Source: Candidatus Protistibacter heckmannii
GTDB lineage: Bacteria; Pseudomonadota; Gammaproteobacteria; Burkholderiales; Burkholderiaceae
DNA: 64,000 nt
NCBI GenBank assembly: GCA_025050535.1
Contig: JALBVF010000005.1
Coordinates: 62,001 to 126,000 of the forward strand
Direction of reading: 5' to 3'
Shown here piece after piece: positions 1 to 9,067 of this stretch. The stretch's first letter is position 1. Every line of letters begins with the position of its first letter. The notes below the pieces were generated by a model, which had not been told where the DNA came from, ran no database searches, and saw only the letters and a program-made list of their open reading frames with translations. A program made the translations under genes and the position numbers.

Positions 1-321
1 GACGCCGTCCCCTACACCGGCCATTGCGGCAACATCACGCCCGCGTACAAGCAGTTGATCGGCATGTCGCTGCGGCCCGGATTCAGCGCCAAGGTGCGCA
101 ATATCTTCGGCTGCATCGAAGGCTGCGCCCACATCACCAAACTGATCGGCTCGCTCGCCACCACCGCCTACCAGACCATGGCCGGAGAAGGCCTCCGGCC
201 CGAGAACCAGCGCCCTTTTCAGCTCGACGGCTGCCATGCGCTGCGCATCGACGGCCCGGCGGTGCAGGAGTTCTATCCGAAGTGGTACGACCCGAAGCGC
301 GAAGGCGCCGGCTCCGAATGA
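1..321 (+). CDS. DUF2889 family protein, C-terminal part
   Basis: The reading frame is open from the first base of the window to a TGA at 319-321, so the 5' end lies outside. The 106 visible residues fit the C-terminal half of DUF2889 proteins: a GHCGNI segment, then IGMSLRPGFSAKVRNIFGC and a GCAHITKLIGSL stretch. This family has no established function that I know of. The visible part has no stop or frameshift, so it may be intact. It ends one base before the stop codon of the converging rarA remnant. I am fairly sure of the family and know nothing of the role. Confidence 0.75.
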   Translation, partial: DAVPYTGHCGNITPAYKQLIGMSLRPGFSAKVRNIFGCIEGCAHITKLIGSLATTAYQTMAGEGLRPENQRPFQLDGCHALRIDGPAVQEFYPKWYDPKREGAGSE

Positions 322-963
322 CTATTCATCTCTCGCCTTGCAGTCCGGGTCCCGCAGCCAGGCGAGCTTCTCCGCGATCTTGATTTCCATGCCACGCGGC
401 ACCGGCCGGTACCAGACCGGCTCGTGCATGCCCTCGGGCAGATAGGTCTCGCCCGCCGCGTAAGCGTTGGGCTCGTTGTGGGCGTAGCGGTAGTCGTGGC
501 CGTAGCCCAGCTCCTTCATCAGCTTGGTCGGCGCGTTGCGCAGATGCACCGGCACCTCGCGCGACTTATCCTTGCGGATAAAAGCCATCGCCTCGTTGAA
601 GGCGTTGTAGCCGGCGTTGCTCTTGGCGGCGATGGAGAGATAGATGACGGCCTGCGCCAACGCCAGCTTGCCGTCGGGCGAACCCAGTCGCTCGTAGGTC
701 TCGGCCGCCTCGTTGACCACCTGAAAGGCGCGTGGATCGGCGAGGCCGATGTCCTCGTAGGCCATGCGCACGATGCGCCGCGTCCGGATGCGAGCCGCGC
801 ACCGACTTGTGCAGGGCCGAGATCTGGTCCTAGAAATTGTCGCCGCCCTTGTCGAAGCGGCGGGCGTTGAGCGTGAGTGCATTGCCGACGAATTCGCCAT
901 CGATCTGCGTGACGCCCGCGGCGAGCGCCGACGTCTTGGCCAGCTCCAGCAGGTTTAGAACCA
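322..963 (-). pseudogene. rarA: rarA (mgsA) remnant, AAA+ recombination factor
   Basis: This is the C-terminal portion of replication-associated recombination protein A, an AAA+ ATPase acting at stalled forks. Recognisable pieces are MAYEDIGLADPRAF, LGSPDGKLALAQAVIYL and the end segment HLRNAPTKLMKELGYGH. The N-terminal ATPase domain with its Walker motifs is absent; homology stops near 963. A TAG at 830-832 replaces the tyrosine expected in the family sequence NFYDQISALHKSV. Near 790 about 20 residues of the family sequence are missing and the frame shifts. Three independent lesions make this a clear pseudogene. The missing 5' part was probably lost in a rearrangement next to IS-A1. Confidence 0.85.
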
Positions 964-1066
964 ACTGATTTGGCAGTGGGCCAAGTCTTGGAAGTCCGCG
1001 AATGCACTTAGCAAGAAGCTCCCTCCAAAGGGTCAGCATGACAGCATGAGAAGAAATCTAAGATAT

Positions 1067-1097
1067 AAAAAGCACAAAATCGGATGCTTTCTTTTTT
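1067..1097. terminator. possible weak hairpin with T-run
   Basis: A six-base stem (AAAGCA/TGCTTT) with a ten-base loop is followed by CTTTTTT. It looks like a weak intrinsic terminator but no intact gene ends here. It lies between the rarA remnant and IS-A1, in about 140 bases (964-1101) where I recognise nothing else. Confidence 0.3.
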
Positions 1098-1101
1098 GTG
1101 T

Positions 1102-2158
1102 TATTGATCCAGCACTTAAACATTGAACTTATTGAGTGATATATAGTCGGCATGTTGCATGGACAAAATCGACTCGAGAACGCTGCCGGTAGCCGCCCTG
1201 AACGAACGGCGCCGACGTGCGGTGAAGATGCGGCTGGATGGCGTGAGCCTGAAGGACGCAGCGGCGCAATGCGAGATGTCGCGCACGACGCTCATTGCGG
1301 CGGTGAAGGCGTATCGCGCGGGCGGGTGGAAGGCCCTCGACGTTGAGCGCCCCGGGCGCCCACAGGGTACGGGCAGAACGCTGACGGCGGAGCAGGAGCG
1401 CGAGGTTCAGCGGCTGATCCGCTGACCGCACGCCCGACCAGTTGAAGATGATCTACGCGCTGTGGAGCCGCCAGGCAGTTGCCGAGTTGATCCTTAACCG
1501 ATACGGCATCAAGCTGGCCGTTCGCACGATGGGCCTGTATCTGGAGCGTTGGGGCTTCACGCCGAAAAAGCCCATGAAGAAGGCCTACGAGCAGTCGCCG
1601 GCGGCGGTGAAAAAGTGGCTCGACGAGGCCGGCTTGCGCAGTGACGACGTGCGCGGGCGCAGCTACGCCCCGCAAGGCCAGACGCCCGTGATTCGCGTGA
1701 ACAACAAGCGCCACGGCTTGTCGGTGATCTCCACCGTCACCAACAAGAGCCAGATGTGCTGGCAGGCCTTCGACGGAGCGTTGAGCGCCGACATCCTGAT
1801 CGACTTCCTGCGCCGGCTGGTCAAGGATGCCGGCCGAAAGATCTACTTGATCCTGGACAACCTGCGCGTGCACTACAGCAAGCCCGTGAAGGCCTGGCTG
1901 GCCGAGCAAAAGCACGAGATCGAAGTCTTCTATTTGCCCAGCTACAGCCCCGAACTGAGCCCCAACGAAATGGCCAATGCCGACCTGAAGCAGGTCGGCA
2001 CCAAACTCGCTCCAGCTCGCTCGAAGCTGCAACTGGTGAAGGCCACGCGCCAGCATCTGCTCAGCGTTCAGCGACAGCCTGAGCGCGTCGAGAGCTACTT
2101 CGAACACGCGCCGGTTCGGTATGCTGCTTGAGTTCATTGTTTAAATGCCGGATAAATA
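1102..2158 (+). mobile_element. IS630-family element IS-A, copy A1 (damaged)
   Basis: The boundaries were set by aligning the four IS-A copies in this window. Each end starts with TA followed by an inverted repeat close to TTGATCCAGCAYTTAAACA, and the TA is the IS630-type target duplication. Full copies are 1118-1119 bp; this one is 1057 bp. The difference from A3 is explained by a 63-base internal deletion and one extra base in the left leader. Divergence between copies shows that the insertions are not fresh. Confidence 0.9.
1159..2131 (+). pseudogene. IS630-family transposase (IS-A1), frameshifted and deleted
   Basis: A DDE transposase with an N-terminal helix-turn-helix (ERRRRAVKMRLDGVSL) and the catalytic segments LILDNLRVH and SYSPELSPNEM. 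It alone among the readable IS-A copies keeps an ATG at the expected start (1159). It is nevertheless dead. An extra T near 1423 shifts the frame after QRLIR, and 63 bases are missing near 1628. That removes 21 residues including the GDET segment that carries the first catalytic aspartate in copies A2 and A3. The deletion lies between two CGACGAG repeats. Confidence 0.9.
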
Positions 2159-2310
2159 ACGATCGCCCGGCCATTCGAGAGGTGTTTTCTGGCCTGCATC
2201 TCCTGGATCTGGAGATCAAGTACTCGGTGGCCAATCTGCACGGCGAGCCGCAGGCCAGCGGCGAGCTGGTACTGACGAATTGGGAGGTCGGCGCCGGGCA
2301 GCTATTTTGA
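2159..2310 (+). pseudogene. unidentified gene fragment next to IS-A1
   Basis: Immediately after the right end of IS-A1 an open stretch reads GLHLLDLEIKYSVANLHG and ends in a TGA at 2308-2310. Composition and codon use look coding, but the frame has no start of its own outside the IS. I do not recognise the protein. The simplest reading is the 3' end of a gene cut off by the insertion. Confidence 0.35.
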
Positions 2311-2349
2311 GGGTGGTAGGATGCTTTTTCTTATCTGGCGGAGGCTTAA

Positions 2350-2565
2350 ATGAATTGGAAAGCATACTCACTGATCCAAATCGATATCATGTTGGAGTTT
2401 TTGCCGACCCTTGAGGAGGTCGCTGGGAAAATCGGTGCGATGGGCGCCTTTTATGCACAGCAGGTAGCTGCAGCTGGGGAGGTCGACCTGGCTACGTTCC
2501 TGGCCTCATTCGAGTCCGCAAAGCAGGCGGCGCGTGGCGTAGGCTGGGAGGGGGATTTCCGCTGA
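2350..2565 (+). CDS. small hypothetical protein, 71 aa
   Basis: A short open frame begins MNWKAYSLIQIDIMLEFLPT and is preceded by a good ribosome-binding site (GGCGGAGG, six bases before the ATG). The product is acidic to neutral and probably helical, with no signal peptide or membrane segment. I do not recognise the family. The frame after its stop (about 2566-2632) still looks coding (TAEGFVTAGGGIFIYLG), so the gene may be a frameshifted piece of something longer. It sits in relic DNA between IS-A1 and tRNA-Thr, which suggests a remnant of an integrated element. Confidence 0.4.
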   Translation: MNWKAYSLIQIDIMLEFLPTLEEVAGKIGAMGAFYAQQVAAAGEVDLATFLASFESAKQAARGVGWEGDFR

Positions 2566-2734
2566 CCGCCGAGGGTTTTGTGACTGCCGGAGGCGGAATT
2601 TTCATTTACCTGGGGGTTTGTCTGGAAACAGGATAACAACGGGGCTACCTTTGTGGCCTCACCTTACCCCTTGCCCTGGCTTGAGCCTTGATTTTTCGCA
2701 TGAAAACCGGTGACAAAACGCGCGAAAAGTTACA

Positions 2735-2756
2735 CCGCTGTAGCTCAGTCGGTAGA
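2735..2756 (+). repeat. 22-bp inverted copy of the tRNA-Thr 5' end
   Basis: These 22 bases match exactly the D-arm side (positions 2 to 23) of the tRNA-Thr encoded on the other strand at 2948-3023. The copy lies about 190 bp away and in the opposite orientation. A partial tRNA copy next to a tRNA is often an attachment-site scar of an integrating element. The inverted orientation instead suggests a rearranged junction. Confidence 0.6.
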
Positions 2757-2947
2757 AGCATTTTTCGAGCTGGAATAGACCGGCTAAAATTGAACCGTAA
2801 TATCCGATAAACCTGAGGCAAATCTGCCACAGTGATGCCACAGTAAGACAGGAAATTTAGCCGGTTTCCAGCGTAGTAATGAAGGCATCTTTAGCTGAAG
2901 CGTATTCGCTGGCCCCTTGATTTATAAGGGGTAATGAGGAGGGAAAC
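2757..2947. other. relic intergenic DNA, no gene seen
   Basis: AT content is higher than in the surroundings. I find no convincing open frame. The segment GCCACAGTGATGCCACAG (about 2826-2843) resembles the short repeats often found in front of tRNA-borne integrase genes, but there is no integrase. Confidence 0.3.
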
Positions 2948-3023
2948 TGGTGCCACTGACCGGAATCGAACTGGTGACCTTCGCATTACGAATGCGCTGC
3001 TCTACCGACTGAGCTACAGCGGC
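2948..3023 (-). tRNA. tRNA-Thr (anticodon CGT)
   Basis: On the minus strand 76 nt fold into a full cloverleaf. The acceptor stem is GCCGCTG/CAGTGGC with one G-U pair, the D-arm is GCTCAGTCGGTAGAGC, the anticodon loop is TTCGTAA (CGT, threonine), the T-arm carries GGTTCGATTCC-type bases, and CCA is encoded. A 22-bp inverted copy of its 5' part lies at 2735-2756. Confidence 0.95.
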
Positions 3024-3064
3024 GACGGGCCGGATTCTACCAAAACCCCGGCCGTTTTACCGAT

Positions 3065-4099
3065 TTATTGTGCGTCCAGGTGATATTTGGTGACGCGCTC
3101 GACTTCGTTTTTTGATCCGAGGACCACCGAAACGCGCTGGTGCAGCGCCGTGGGCGTGACTTCAAGGATGCGCTGGCGGCCGTTGGTGGCCGCGCCGCCG
3201 GCCTGCTCGACGAGGAAGCTCATGGGGTTTGCTTCGTAGAGCAGGCGCAGCTTGCCGGGTTTATCCGGCTCACGCTTGTCCCAGGGGTACATGAAGATGC
3301 CGCCGCGGCACAGGATGCGGTGCACGTCGGCCACCATCGAGGCGATCCAGCGCATGTTGAAGTCCTTGCCGCGCACGCCTTCCTTGCCTTGCAGGCATTC
3401 GTCGATGTAGCGCTTCACCGGGGCGTCCCAGTGGCGCATGTTCGACATGTTGATGGCGAATTCCTTGGTGTCTTCCGGGATGCGGATGTCTTGCTGGGTG
3501 AGCACGAAGCTGCCGGCTTCGCGGTCGAGCGTGAAGCTGTGTACGCCGTTGCCCACGGTGAGCACCATGGTGGTCTGCGGGCCGTAGATGGCGTAGCCGG
3601 CGGCCACTTGCTTGACGCCGGGCTGCAGGAAGTCGTTCTCGCAGACGTTGCCGCTTTGCAACGGCTTCTTGAGCACGGAGAATATAGTGCCGATGGAGAC
3701 GTTGACGTCGATGTTGGACGAGCCGTCGAGCGGATCGAACAGCAGCAGGTATTCGCCGTGTGGATAGCGGTTGGGGATCTCGTAGAAGGAGTCCATTTCC
3801 TCAGAGGCCATGGCGGCGAGGTGGCCGCCCCATTCGTTGGCGTCGAGCAGGACTTCGTTGGCGATGATGTCGAGCTTCTGCTGGGTCTCGCCCTGGACAT
3901 TGCCGGTGCCGGCGGAGCCGAGGATGCCGGCGAGGGCGCCCTTGTTGACGTTGTTGGACACGCTCTTGCAGGCGCGCGCCACGACTTCCAGCAGCAGACG
4001 CAGCTCGCCGGGGATGGTTCCGTGCTCGCGCTGCTCTTCGACGAGGTAGCGGGTGAGGGAGATGCGCTTCAAGTGGGCTCCGGAGGCGTGTTTTTCCAT
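3065..4099 (-). CDS. fbp: fructose-1,6-bisphosphatase class I
   Basis: Hydrolyses fructose-1,6-bisphosphate to fructose-6-phosphate in gluconeogenesis and pentose regeneration, in the cytosol. The 344-residue product has the class I length. It shows the metal-binding signature DPLDGSSN (about residues 122-129), SIGTIF, and the substrate-binding region [15 protein letters not shown] prefer the ATG at 4099 (MEKHASG) over a TTG four codons upstream. The gene lies 57 bp downstream of pepN on the same strand, so the two are probably co-transcribed. No lesion is seen. Confidence 0.95.
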   Translation of the reverse strand: MEKHASGAHLKRISLTRYLVEEQREHGTIPGELRLLLEVVARACKSVSNNVNKGALAGILGSAGTGNVQGETQQKLDIIANEVLLDANEWGGHLAAMASEEMDSFYEIPNRYPHGEYLLLFDPLDGSSNIDVNVSIGTIFSVLKKPLQSGNVCENDFLQPGVKQVAAGYAIYGPQTTMVLTVGNGVHSFTLDREAGSFVLTQQDIRIPEDTKEFAINMSNMRHWDAPVKRYIDECLQGKEGVRGKDFNMRWIASMVADVHRILCRGGIFMYPWDKREPDKPGKLRLLYEANPMSFLVEQAGGAATNGRQRILEVTPTALHQRVSVVLGSKNEVERVTKYHLDAQ

Positions 4100-4155
4100 G
4101 GTTGGACGCAATTATAGAGGGGTCGCCGGAGCCGTCGGCGTTTTGTCGGCCCGGC

Positions 4156-6825
4156 TCAGCCGCTGGGGTTCTCCAGAACCTTGCTCACGACTTCGCGCAC
4201 GTCGCTGGACAGCGCATCGGGCTTTTCCATGACGGTCTCGAGCGCGCCGCGCATGCTGTCGCGGTAGGGCGGCGCGAACTTGCGCCAGCGGTCCAGGGCG
4301 CGTGCCAGGCGGGCCGAGACCTGCGGGTTGATCTTGTTCAGCGCGAGCACCTGCTCGGTCCAGAAGGCGAGGCCGGCGCCGTCGGCGCTATGGAAGCCCG
4401 CCGGGTTGGCAGAGCAGAAGCTGTGGATGACGCTGCGCGCGCGGTTGGGGTTGGTGAGGGTGAAGTCCTTGTGGTGCATGAGGGCGCGCACGGTTTCGAC
4501 CATCGGCCGCCGGTCGGCGCCGGGGCGGCGCGTGGCCTGCAGGCTGAACCATTTGTCGATGACGAGGGCGTCGCCCTGGTGGCGCTTGTAGAAGGCGTCG
4601 AGCGCCTCGGCGGCCTGGGGGGCGGCGCCGTTGACGAGGGAGGAGAGGGCGCCGAAGCGGTCGGTCATGTTGTCGGCGGACTGGAATTGCTTCCAGGCTG
4701 CGTCGTGCCAGCGGGCCTCGCCGCAGTCGGCGAGCAGCGAGAGGCAGAGGTTGCGCAGGCCGCGCTTGCCGGCGCTCACGGCGTCGGGGGAGTAGGGACC
4801 GGAGATGGCGAGGGCTTCGTAGACCTTTCCCAGCTCGGCCGCGGCGGCCTTGGACAACGCCGTGCGCACGTATTCGCGCGCGGCGTGGATGGCCTGAGGA
4901 TCGACTTCGTCGACTTGCTCCGCGAGATAGCCTTCGGCGGGCAGGGTGATGGCGAGCTGGCGAAAGGAGGGATCGAGCGTGTCGTCGGCGAGCACGTCCT
5001 TCCAGGCGTCGATAAAGCCCTGGTCCAGCGACAGCGGCGCGCCCTTGCGCACGGCGTCCACGAGCTTGAGGATGCGCGCGGTGGCCAGGCGCTGGCCGGC
5101 TTCCCAGCGGTTGAAGGGATCGTTGTCGTGAGAGAGCAGATGCAGCAGCTCGGCTTCGCTGTAGGCGTAGTCGAGGATGACGGGCGCGGAGAAGTCGCGC
5201 AGCAGCGAGGGAACGGGCTGTTTCTTGACGCCGGTGAAGACGAAGGTCTGCTCGGCTTCTTTGAGTTCGAGCACGCGGCTGGTCTTGCCGGGTTCGCTTT
5301 CGCCTTGCAGGATGAGCGGCATGTCGACGCCGCGGGCGTCGAGCAGCCCCAGGGCGAAGGGGATGTGAAAGGGCTTCTGGCCAGGGCGGCCGCTCTGCTT
5401 TAGCGTGAGCGCGTAGGTCTGCGCGGCGGCGTCGTAGACGGCGCTGGCGGCTACGCGCGGCGTGCCGTTCTGGCTGTACCAGAGGCCGAACTGCGCGAGC
5501 TTGTCGCCGCCGAGCTTGTCCTGGTTGGCGTCGGCCATGGCGGCGAGGAAGTCGTCGCAGGTGACGGCTTGACCGTCGTGGCGCCGGAAGTAGAGGTCCA
5601 TGCCCTTGCGGAAACCGTCGCGGCCGAGCAGCGTCTGGTACATGCGCACGACTTCGGCGCCTTTCTCGTAGACGGTGACGGTGTAGAAGTTGTTGATTTC
5701 CAGGTAGCTGTCGGGGCGCACCGGATGGGACATGGGGCCGGCGTCCTCGGGGAGCTGGGCTTGGCGCAGCAGGCGCACGTCTTCGATGCGCTTGACCGCG
5801 CGGCCGGATTCCGAGCCCATCATGTCGGCGGAGAATTCCTGGTCGCGGAAGACGGTGAGGCCTTCCTTGAGCGAGAGCTGGAACCAGTCGCGGCAGGTGA
5901 CACGGTTTCCGGTCCAGTTGTGGAAGTATTCGTGGGCGACGACGCTTTCCACGTTGGCATAGTCGACGTCGGTGGCGGTGTCAGGGTTGGCAAGCACGAA
6001 CTTGGTGTTGAAGATGTTCAGGCCCTTGTTCTCCATGGCGCCCATGTTGAAGTCGCCCACAGCGACGATCATGAAGCGCTCCAGGTCCAGCTCCAGGCCG
6101 AATCGGCGCTCGTCCCAGCGAATGGATTCGACGAGAGAGTTCATCGCGTGCTCGGTCTTGTCGAGGTCGCGCGGCGTGACCCAGACCTGCAGCAGCTTGT
6201 CCTTGCCGGAGGCGGACTGGATCCGGCGCTCGATGCACTCGAGCTTTCCGGCCACCAGGGCGAAGAGGTAGGAGGGCTTGGGGAAGGGGTCTTCCCAGAC
6301 AGCGTAGTGCCGGCCGTCGTCCATGGCGCCCTGCTCGATGAGGTTGCCGTTGGAGAGCAGCACCGGATAGGCGGAGCGCTCGGCGCGCAGGATGACGGTG
6401 AAGCGCGCCATGTTGTCGGGGCGGTCCAGGAAGTAGGTCATCTTGCGGAAGCCTTCGGCTTCGCACTGCGTAAAGAAATTGCCGCTCGACATGTATAAGC
6501 CCATGAGGGAAGTGTTCGCGGCGGGCTTGCAGCGGGTGACGATGGCGAGTTCGAAGTGGTCGGGGACGTGCGGCAGTGTGAGCGAGCTCTCAGTGACGCG
6601 GAAGTCACTGACCGCGACACCGTCGATCTCGACGGAATCGAGCTGCAGCTCCTCGCTGGCGAGGACCAGGGGCGCGTCCTTCTCCTGGCGGACCAAGAAC
6701 ATTCGGCTGGTGACGACGGTCTCTTCGGGATCGAGATCGAAGTCCAGGGTCACACGCTCGATGCGGAATGCGGGCGGGCGATAATCTTTGCGGTGAATGG
6801 TGATGGGAGTGTCGGTGCGAAGCAT
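4156..6825 (-). CDS. pepN: aminopeptidase N (M1 family)
   Basis: Zinc exopeptidase that removes N-terminal residues from peptides in the cytosol. The 889-residue length is typical. The GAMEN exopeptidase motif is at about residues 262-266 and the zinc site HEYFH at 298-302, followed by the downstream glutamate helix LKEGLTVFRD; these positions match the enterobacterial enzyme closely. The start ATG at 6825 follows GAGGGA; longer upstream extension to 6981 is not supported. It is the first gene of a probable pepN-fbp unit and diverges from the DUF4136 lipoprotein gene. Intact. Confidence 0.95.
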   Translation of the reverse strand: MLRTDTPITIHRKDYRPPAFRIERVTLDFDLDPEETVVTSRMFLVRQEKDAPLVLASEELQLDSVEIDGVAVSDFRVTESSLTLPHVPDHFELAIVTRCKPAANTSLMGLYMSSGNFFTQCEAEGFRKMTYFLDRPDNMARFTVILRAERSAYPVLLSNGNLIEQGAMDDGRHYAVWEDPFPKPSYLFALVAGKLECIERRIQSASGKDKLLQVWVTPRDLDKTEHAMNSLVESIRWDERRFGLELDLERFMIVAVGDFNMGAMENKGLNIFNTKFVLANPDTATDVDYANVESVVAHEYFHNWTGNRVTCRDWFQLSLKEGLTVFRDQEFSADMMGSESGRAVKRIEDVRLLRQAQLPEDAGPMSHPVRPDSYLEINNFYTVTVYEKGAEVVRMYQTLLGRDGFRKGMDLYFRRHDGQAVTCDDFLAAMADANQDKLGGDKLAQFGLWYSQNGTPRVAASAVYDAAAQTYALTLKQSGRPGQKPFHIPFALGLLDARGVDMPLILQGESEPGKTSRVLELKEAEQTFVFTGVKKQPVPSLLRDFSAPVILDYAYSEAELLHLLSHDNDPFNRWEAGQRLATARILKLVDAVRKGAPLSLDQGFIDAWKDVLADDTLDPSFRQLAITLPAEGYLAEQVDEVDPQAIHAAREYVRTALSKAAAAELGKVYEALAISGPYSPDAVSAGKRGLRNLCLSLLADCGEARWHDAAWKQFQSADNMTDRFGALSSLVNGAAPQAAEALDAFYKRHQGDALVIDKWFSLQATRRPGADRRPMVETVRALMHHKDFTLTNPNRARSVIHSFCSANPAGFHSADGAGLAFWTEQVLALNKINPQVSARLARALDRWRKFAPPYRDSMRGALETVMEKPDALSSDVREVVSKVLENPSG

Positions 6826-6865
6826 GTTGTCCCTCGGGAGTCTGATCGGGATTGTAACCAAGCGC

Positions 6866-7456
6866 ATGGAGCGATGCAGCGAAGGCGCGCGCGCCGGAGT
6901 GCGGGCGTCGCTGAGCTTCGGGATCCTGGCTGGGGCCGCGCTGCTGGGCGGCTGCGCCAATACGCTGACCGCCAAGGTCACATCCTTCCATACCTGGGAT
7001 GCCGGCGGTAGCCGCCTGCCGCTGAATTATGTGTTTTTCCGTTCCCCTTCCCAGGACAACAACCTCGAATTCCAGACCTACGAGAACATCGTCGTCGACG
7101 GCTTGTTCCGCCGTGGCTTCACCCAGACCGCCGAGAACAAGGCCAACTACCGGGTGAATTTCGGCTATTCGCCGAGCGAGAATGTGGTGCGGGTGATGGA
7201 GCCTGTGTTCTACGGCCCGCCCTATGCCGGCCCTTAATGGGGCCCAGTCTACTATGGCCGCCATCCCTATCCGCAGACCTTCTATGTGCCGACGCCGTAT
7301 CCGGCCGGCTATGTGGAGCGCGTCTACCAGGTGACGGTGGAGGGCCGCGACCAGTCGCCCACGCCTTCGCTGCCCAATGTGATGCAGGCCCTGGTCGAGG
7401 CGGCGCTCAACGATTTCCCCGGCGTCAGCGGCCAGTCGCGCACGAATCGAGTTTGA
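6866..7456 (+). pseudogene. DUF4136-type lipoprotein, nonsense codon and 3' fusion
   Basis: The protein begins with a lipoprotein signal peptide ending LLGGC (lipobox cysteine), followed by a DUF4136-like domain (TFHTW-type beta segment, GFTQTAENKANYRVNFGY). A TAA at 7235-7237 interrupts the glycine/tyrosine-rich segment PYAGP-WGPVYYG; a single C to A change in a TAC tyrosine codon explains it. The frame then continues cleanly for 72 more codons. The last codons (7446-7456) are already modC sequence, so the true 3' end and anything between the two genes have been deleted. Function of the family is unknown; outer-membrane location is inferred. Confidence 0.8.
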
Positions 7457-8475
7457 CTTCAGCCGCCGTGTGGGCGATTTCCAGTTGCAGGTACAAGCCG
7501 TCCTGCCGGCGGTGGGCGTGACGGCGGTGTTCGGCCGCAGCGGCGCGGGCAAGTCCACGCTGATCGACGCGGTGGCCGACGCTGGGCGCATCGTCGTGGG
7601 CGGCGAGACCTTCTTCGACGCGTACCTGGGCGTGGACCTGCCGCCGCAGCGCCGTGCCATCGGCTATGTTTTTCAGGACGCGCGGCTGTTTCCGCATCTG
7701 AACGTGCGCGCCAATCTTTTCTACGGCCACAAGCGCGCGCTGCGCCAGGGGTGCGACCAGGGCATCGCCGGCGACCATGTGATCGCGTTGCTTGGGTTGG
7801 AGAGCCTGCTCGCGCACCGGACAGGGCAGCTCTCGGGCGGCGAGCGGCAGCGCGTGGGCATCGGCCGGGCGCTGCTGGCGCAGCCGCGCCTGCTGCTGAT
7901 GGACGAGCCGTTGGCTTCGCTGGACGCGGCGCGCAAGGCGGAGATCCTGCCTTATATTGATTGAACGCCTGCGCGAGGAGATCGCGCTGCCGGTGCTCTA
8001 CATCAGCCATGCCATCGACGAGGTGGTGCGCCTGGTTGATCACATGGTGCTGCTCGAAGGCGGCAAGGTGCTGCGCTACGGCGCGCTGGGCATGCTGATG
8101 GCCGATCCGGAGCTGGGGCAGTGGATCGGGCGCTAAGAGACGGGTGCGGTGCTCGCCTGCACGGTGCTGCGCCACGAGGAGATGCGGGGCATGACGGTGC
8201 TGGGCTTCGCCGACGGTGAGCTGCGTCTGCCGCGCCTGCCGTTTCCGGAGCGGCATCCGCCGGGCGCGCGACGTGGCCTTGGCGCTGGAGCAGCCCCAGG
8301 GCTTGTCGATCAGCAATCAGTTCGCGGGCGTGGTCGCGGAAATGGCCGCAGTGGACGCCGGGCATGTGGACGTTGGCGTGGTGCTGCCCAGCGGCGGGGT
8401 GATGCGCGACAGCGTGAACCGGCTCGGCCTGGAGATCGGGCGGCCGGTGTGGGCGCTGGTGAAGGCTGCGAGAGA
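7446..8475 (+). pseudogene. modC: modC, molybdate ABC transporter ATPase, multiply broken
   Basis: The ATP-binding subunit of the molybdate importer. Walker A (GRSGAGKST), the signature LSGGERQRVGIGRALL and Walker B (LLLMDEPLASLD) are intact, and TOBE/Mop-like sequence follows (SISNQFAGVVAEM, GLEIGRPVWALVKA). Four lesions are seen. The start codon is missing at the fusion with the upstream lipoprotein frame. A 4-bp tandem duplication at 7957-7964 shifts PYIERL to a stop. A TAA lies at 8134-8136. A further frameshift lies near 8260. No modA or modB is present in the window. It runs up to the converging DUF3501 gene. Confidence 0.88.
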
Positions 8476-8479
8476 GCCT

Positions 8480-9067
8480 TCAGGCGAGATCCTTCAGCAG
8501 CGCGGCCAGCGTCTCTGGCGGCAGGCCGTCGACGTGGAAGGGATACTCCTTGTGCTCGCAGCCGAGTTTGATCTGCGCGCCGGCCTTGAGCGCGGCGATC
8601 ATCGGCGGCGTCAGTTCATAGCGCAGGAAATGCACGGCCGAGGTCTTCTCCTCGGTGCTGCTCTCCAGGTCTTCGTCGGCGACGGCGTGGATGCACGGCT
8701 GGCCTTCCACTTCCAGGAACATGCGGTCCTCGATGCTGTGCAGGCGCGAAAGAGCGGAGCGGCGCTCGGCCTCGCCGGCGTATTCGATCATCATCGTCGC
8801 CTTGAAATTCGTGCCATCGGGCACGAGCGGGTTGTAGGCGTCGAGCTCTTCCTGGATGCCTGCGTTGTCGAAGATTTTTTCCACGCGCAGTATTTCCTGG
8901 ATCTGGTAGCGCATCAGCATCTCGTCCTCGAAGATGAGGGGGAGGTTCTCGCCCAGGTGCACGGTGCGCAGCTTCATGTTGGCCATGACTTCGCCGCGTA
9001 TGTCCTTGCGGGCGCGGTGATAAGCCTCGAGGGTCATCAGCGATTCACGGGTGATTTTCCGCGGCAT
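8480..9067 (-). CDS. DUF3501 family protein
   Basis: A 195-residue cytosolic protein starting MPRKITRESLMTLEAYHRAR, with the family's LGENLPLIFEDEMLMRYQIQEILR segment. I recognise it as DUF3501. Its function is not established, but it recurs next to a rubrerythrin and a heterodisulfide-reductase-like Fe-S protein, which is the order here. The start ATG at 9067 lies 14 bases after the stop of the upstream Fe-S gene, so all three form one operon. It is the only one of the three without a lesion. IS-B1 in the operon may have cut it off from its promoter. Confidence 0.85.
   Translation of the reverse strand: MPRKITRESLMTLEAYHRARKDIRGEVMANMKLRTVHLGENLPLIFEDEMLMRYQIQEILRVEKIFDNAGIQEELDAYNPLVPDGTNFKATMMIEYAGEAERRSALSRLHSIEDRMFLEVEGQPCIHAVADEDLESSTEEKTSAVHFLRYELTPPMIAALKAGAQIKLGCEHKEYPFHVDGLPPETLAALLKDLA

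Noticed and set aside
1415..1450. Programmed frameshift making a functional IS-A transposase
   Set aside because: A2 encodes the region in one frame and no slippery run is seen at the extra base. Kept only as an alternative in the findings.
2350..2632. Toxin-antitoxin or immunity gene pair
   Set aside because: One small unrecognised frame with a good ribosome site is not enough; there is no partner gene.
3140..6498. Long open frames opposite fbp and pepN
   Set aside because: They are antisense shadows caused by GC-rich codon bias, with low-complexity composition and no family resemblance.
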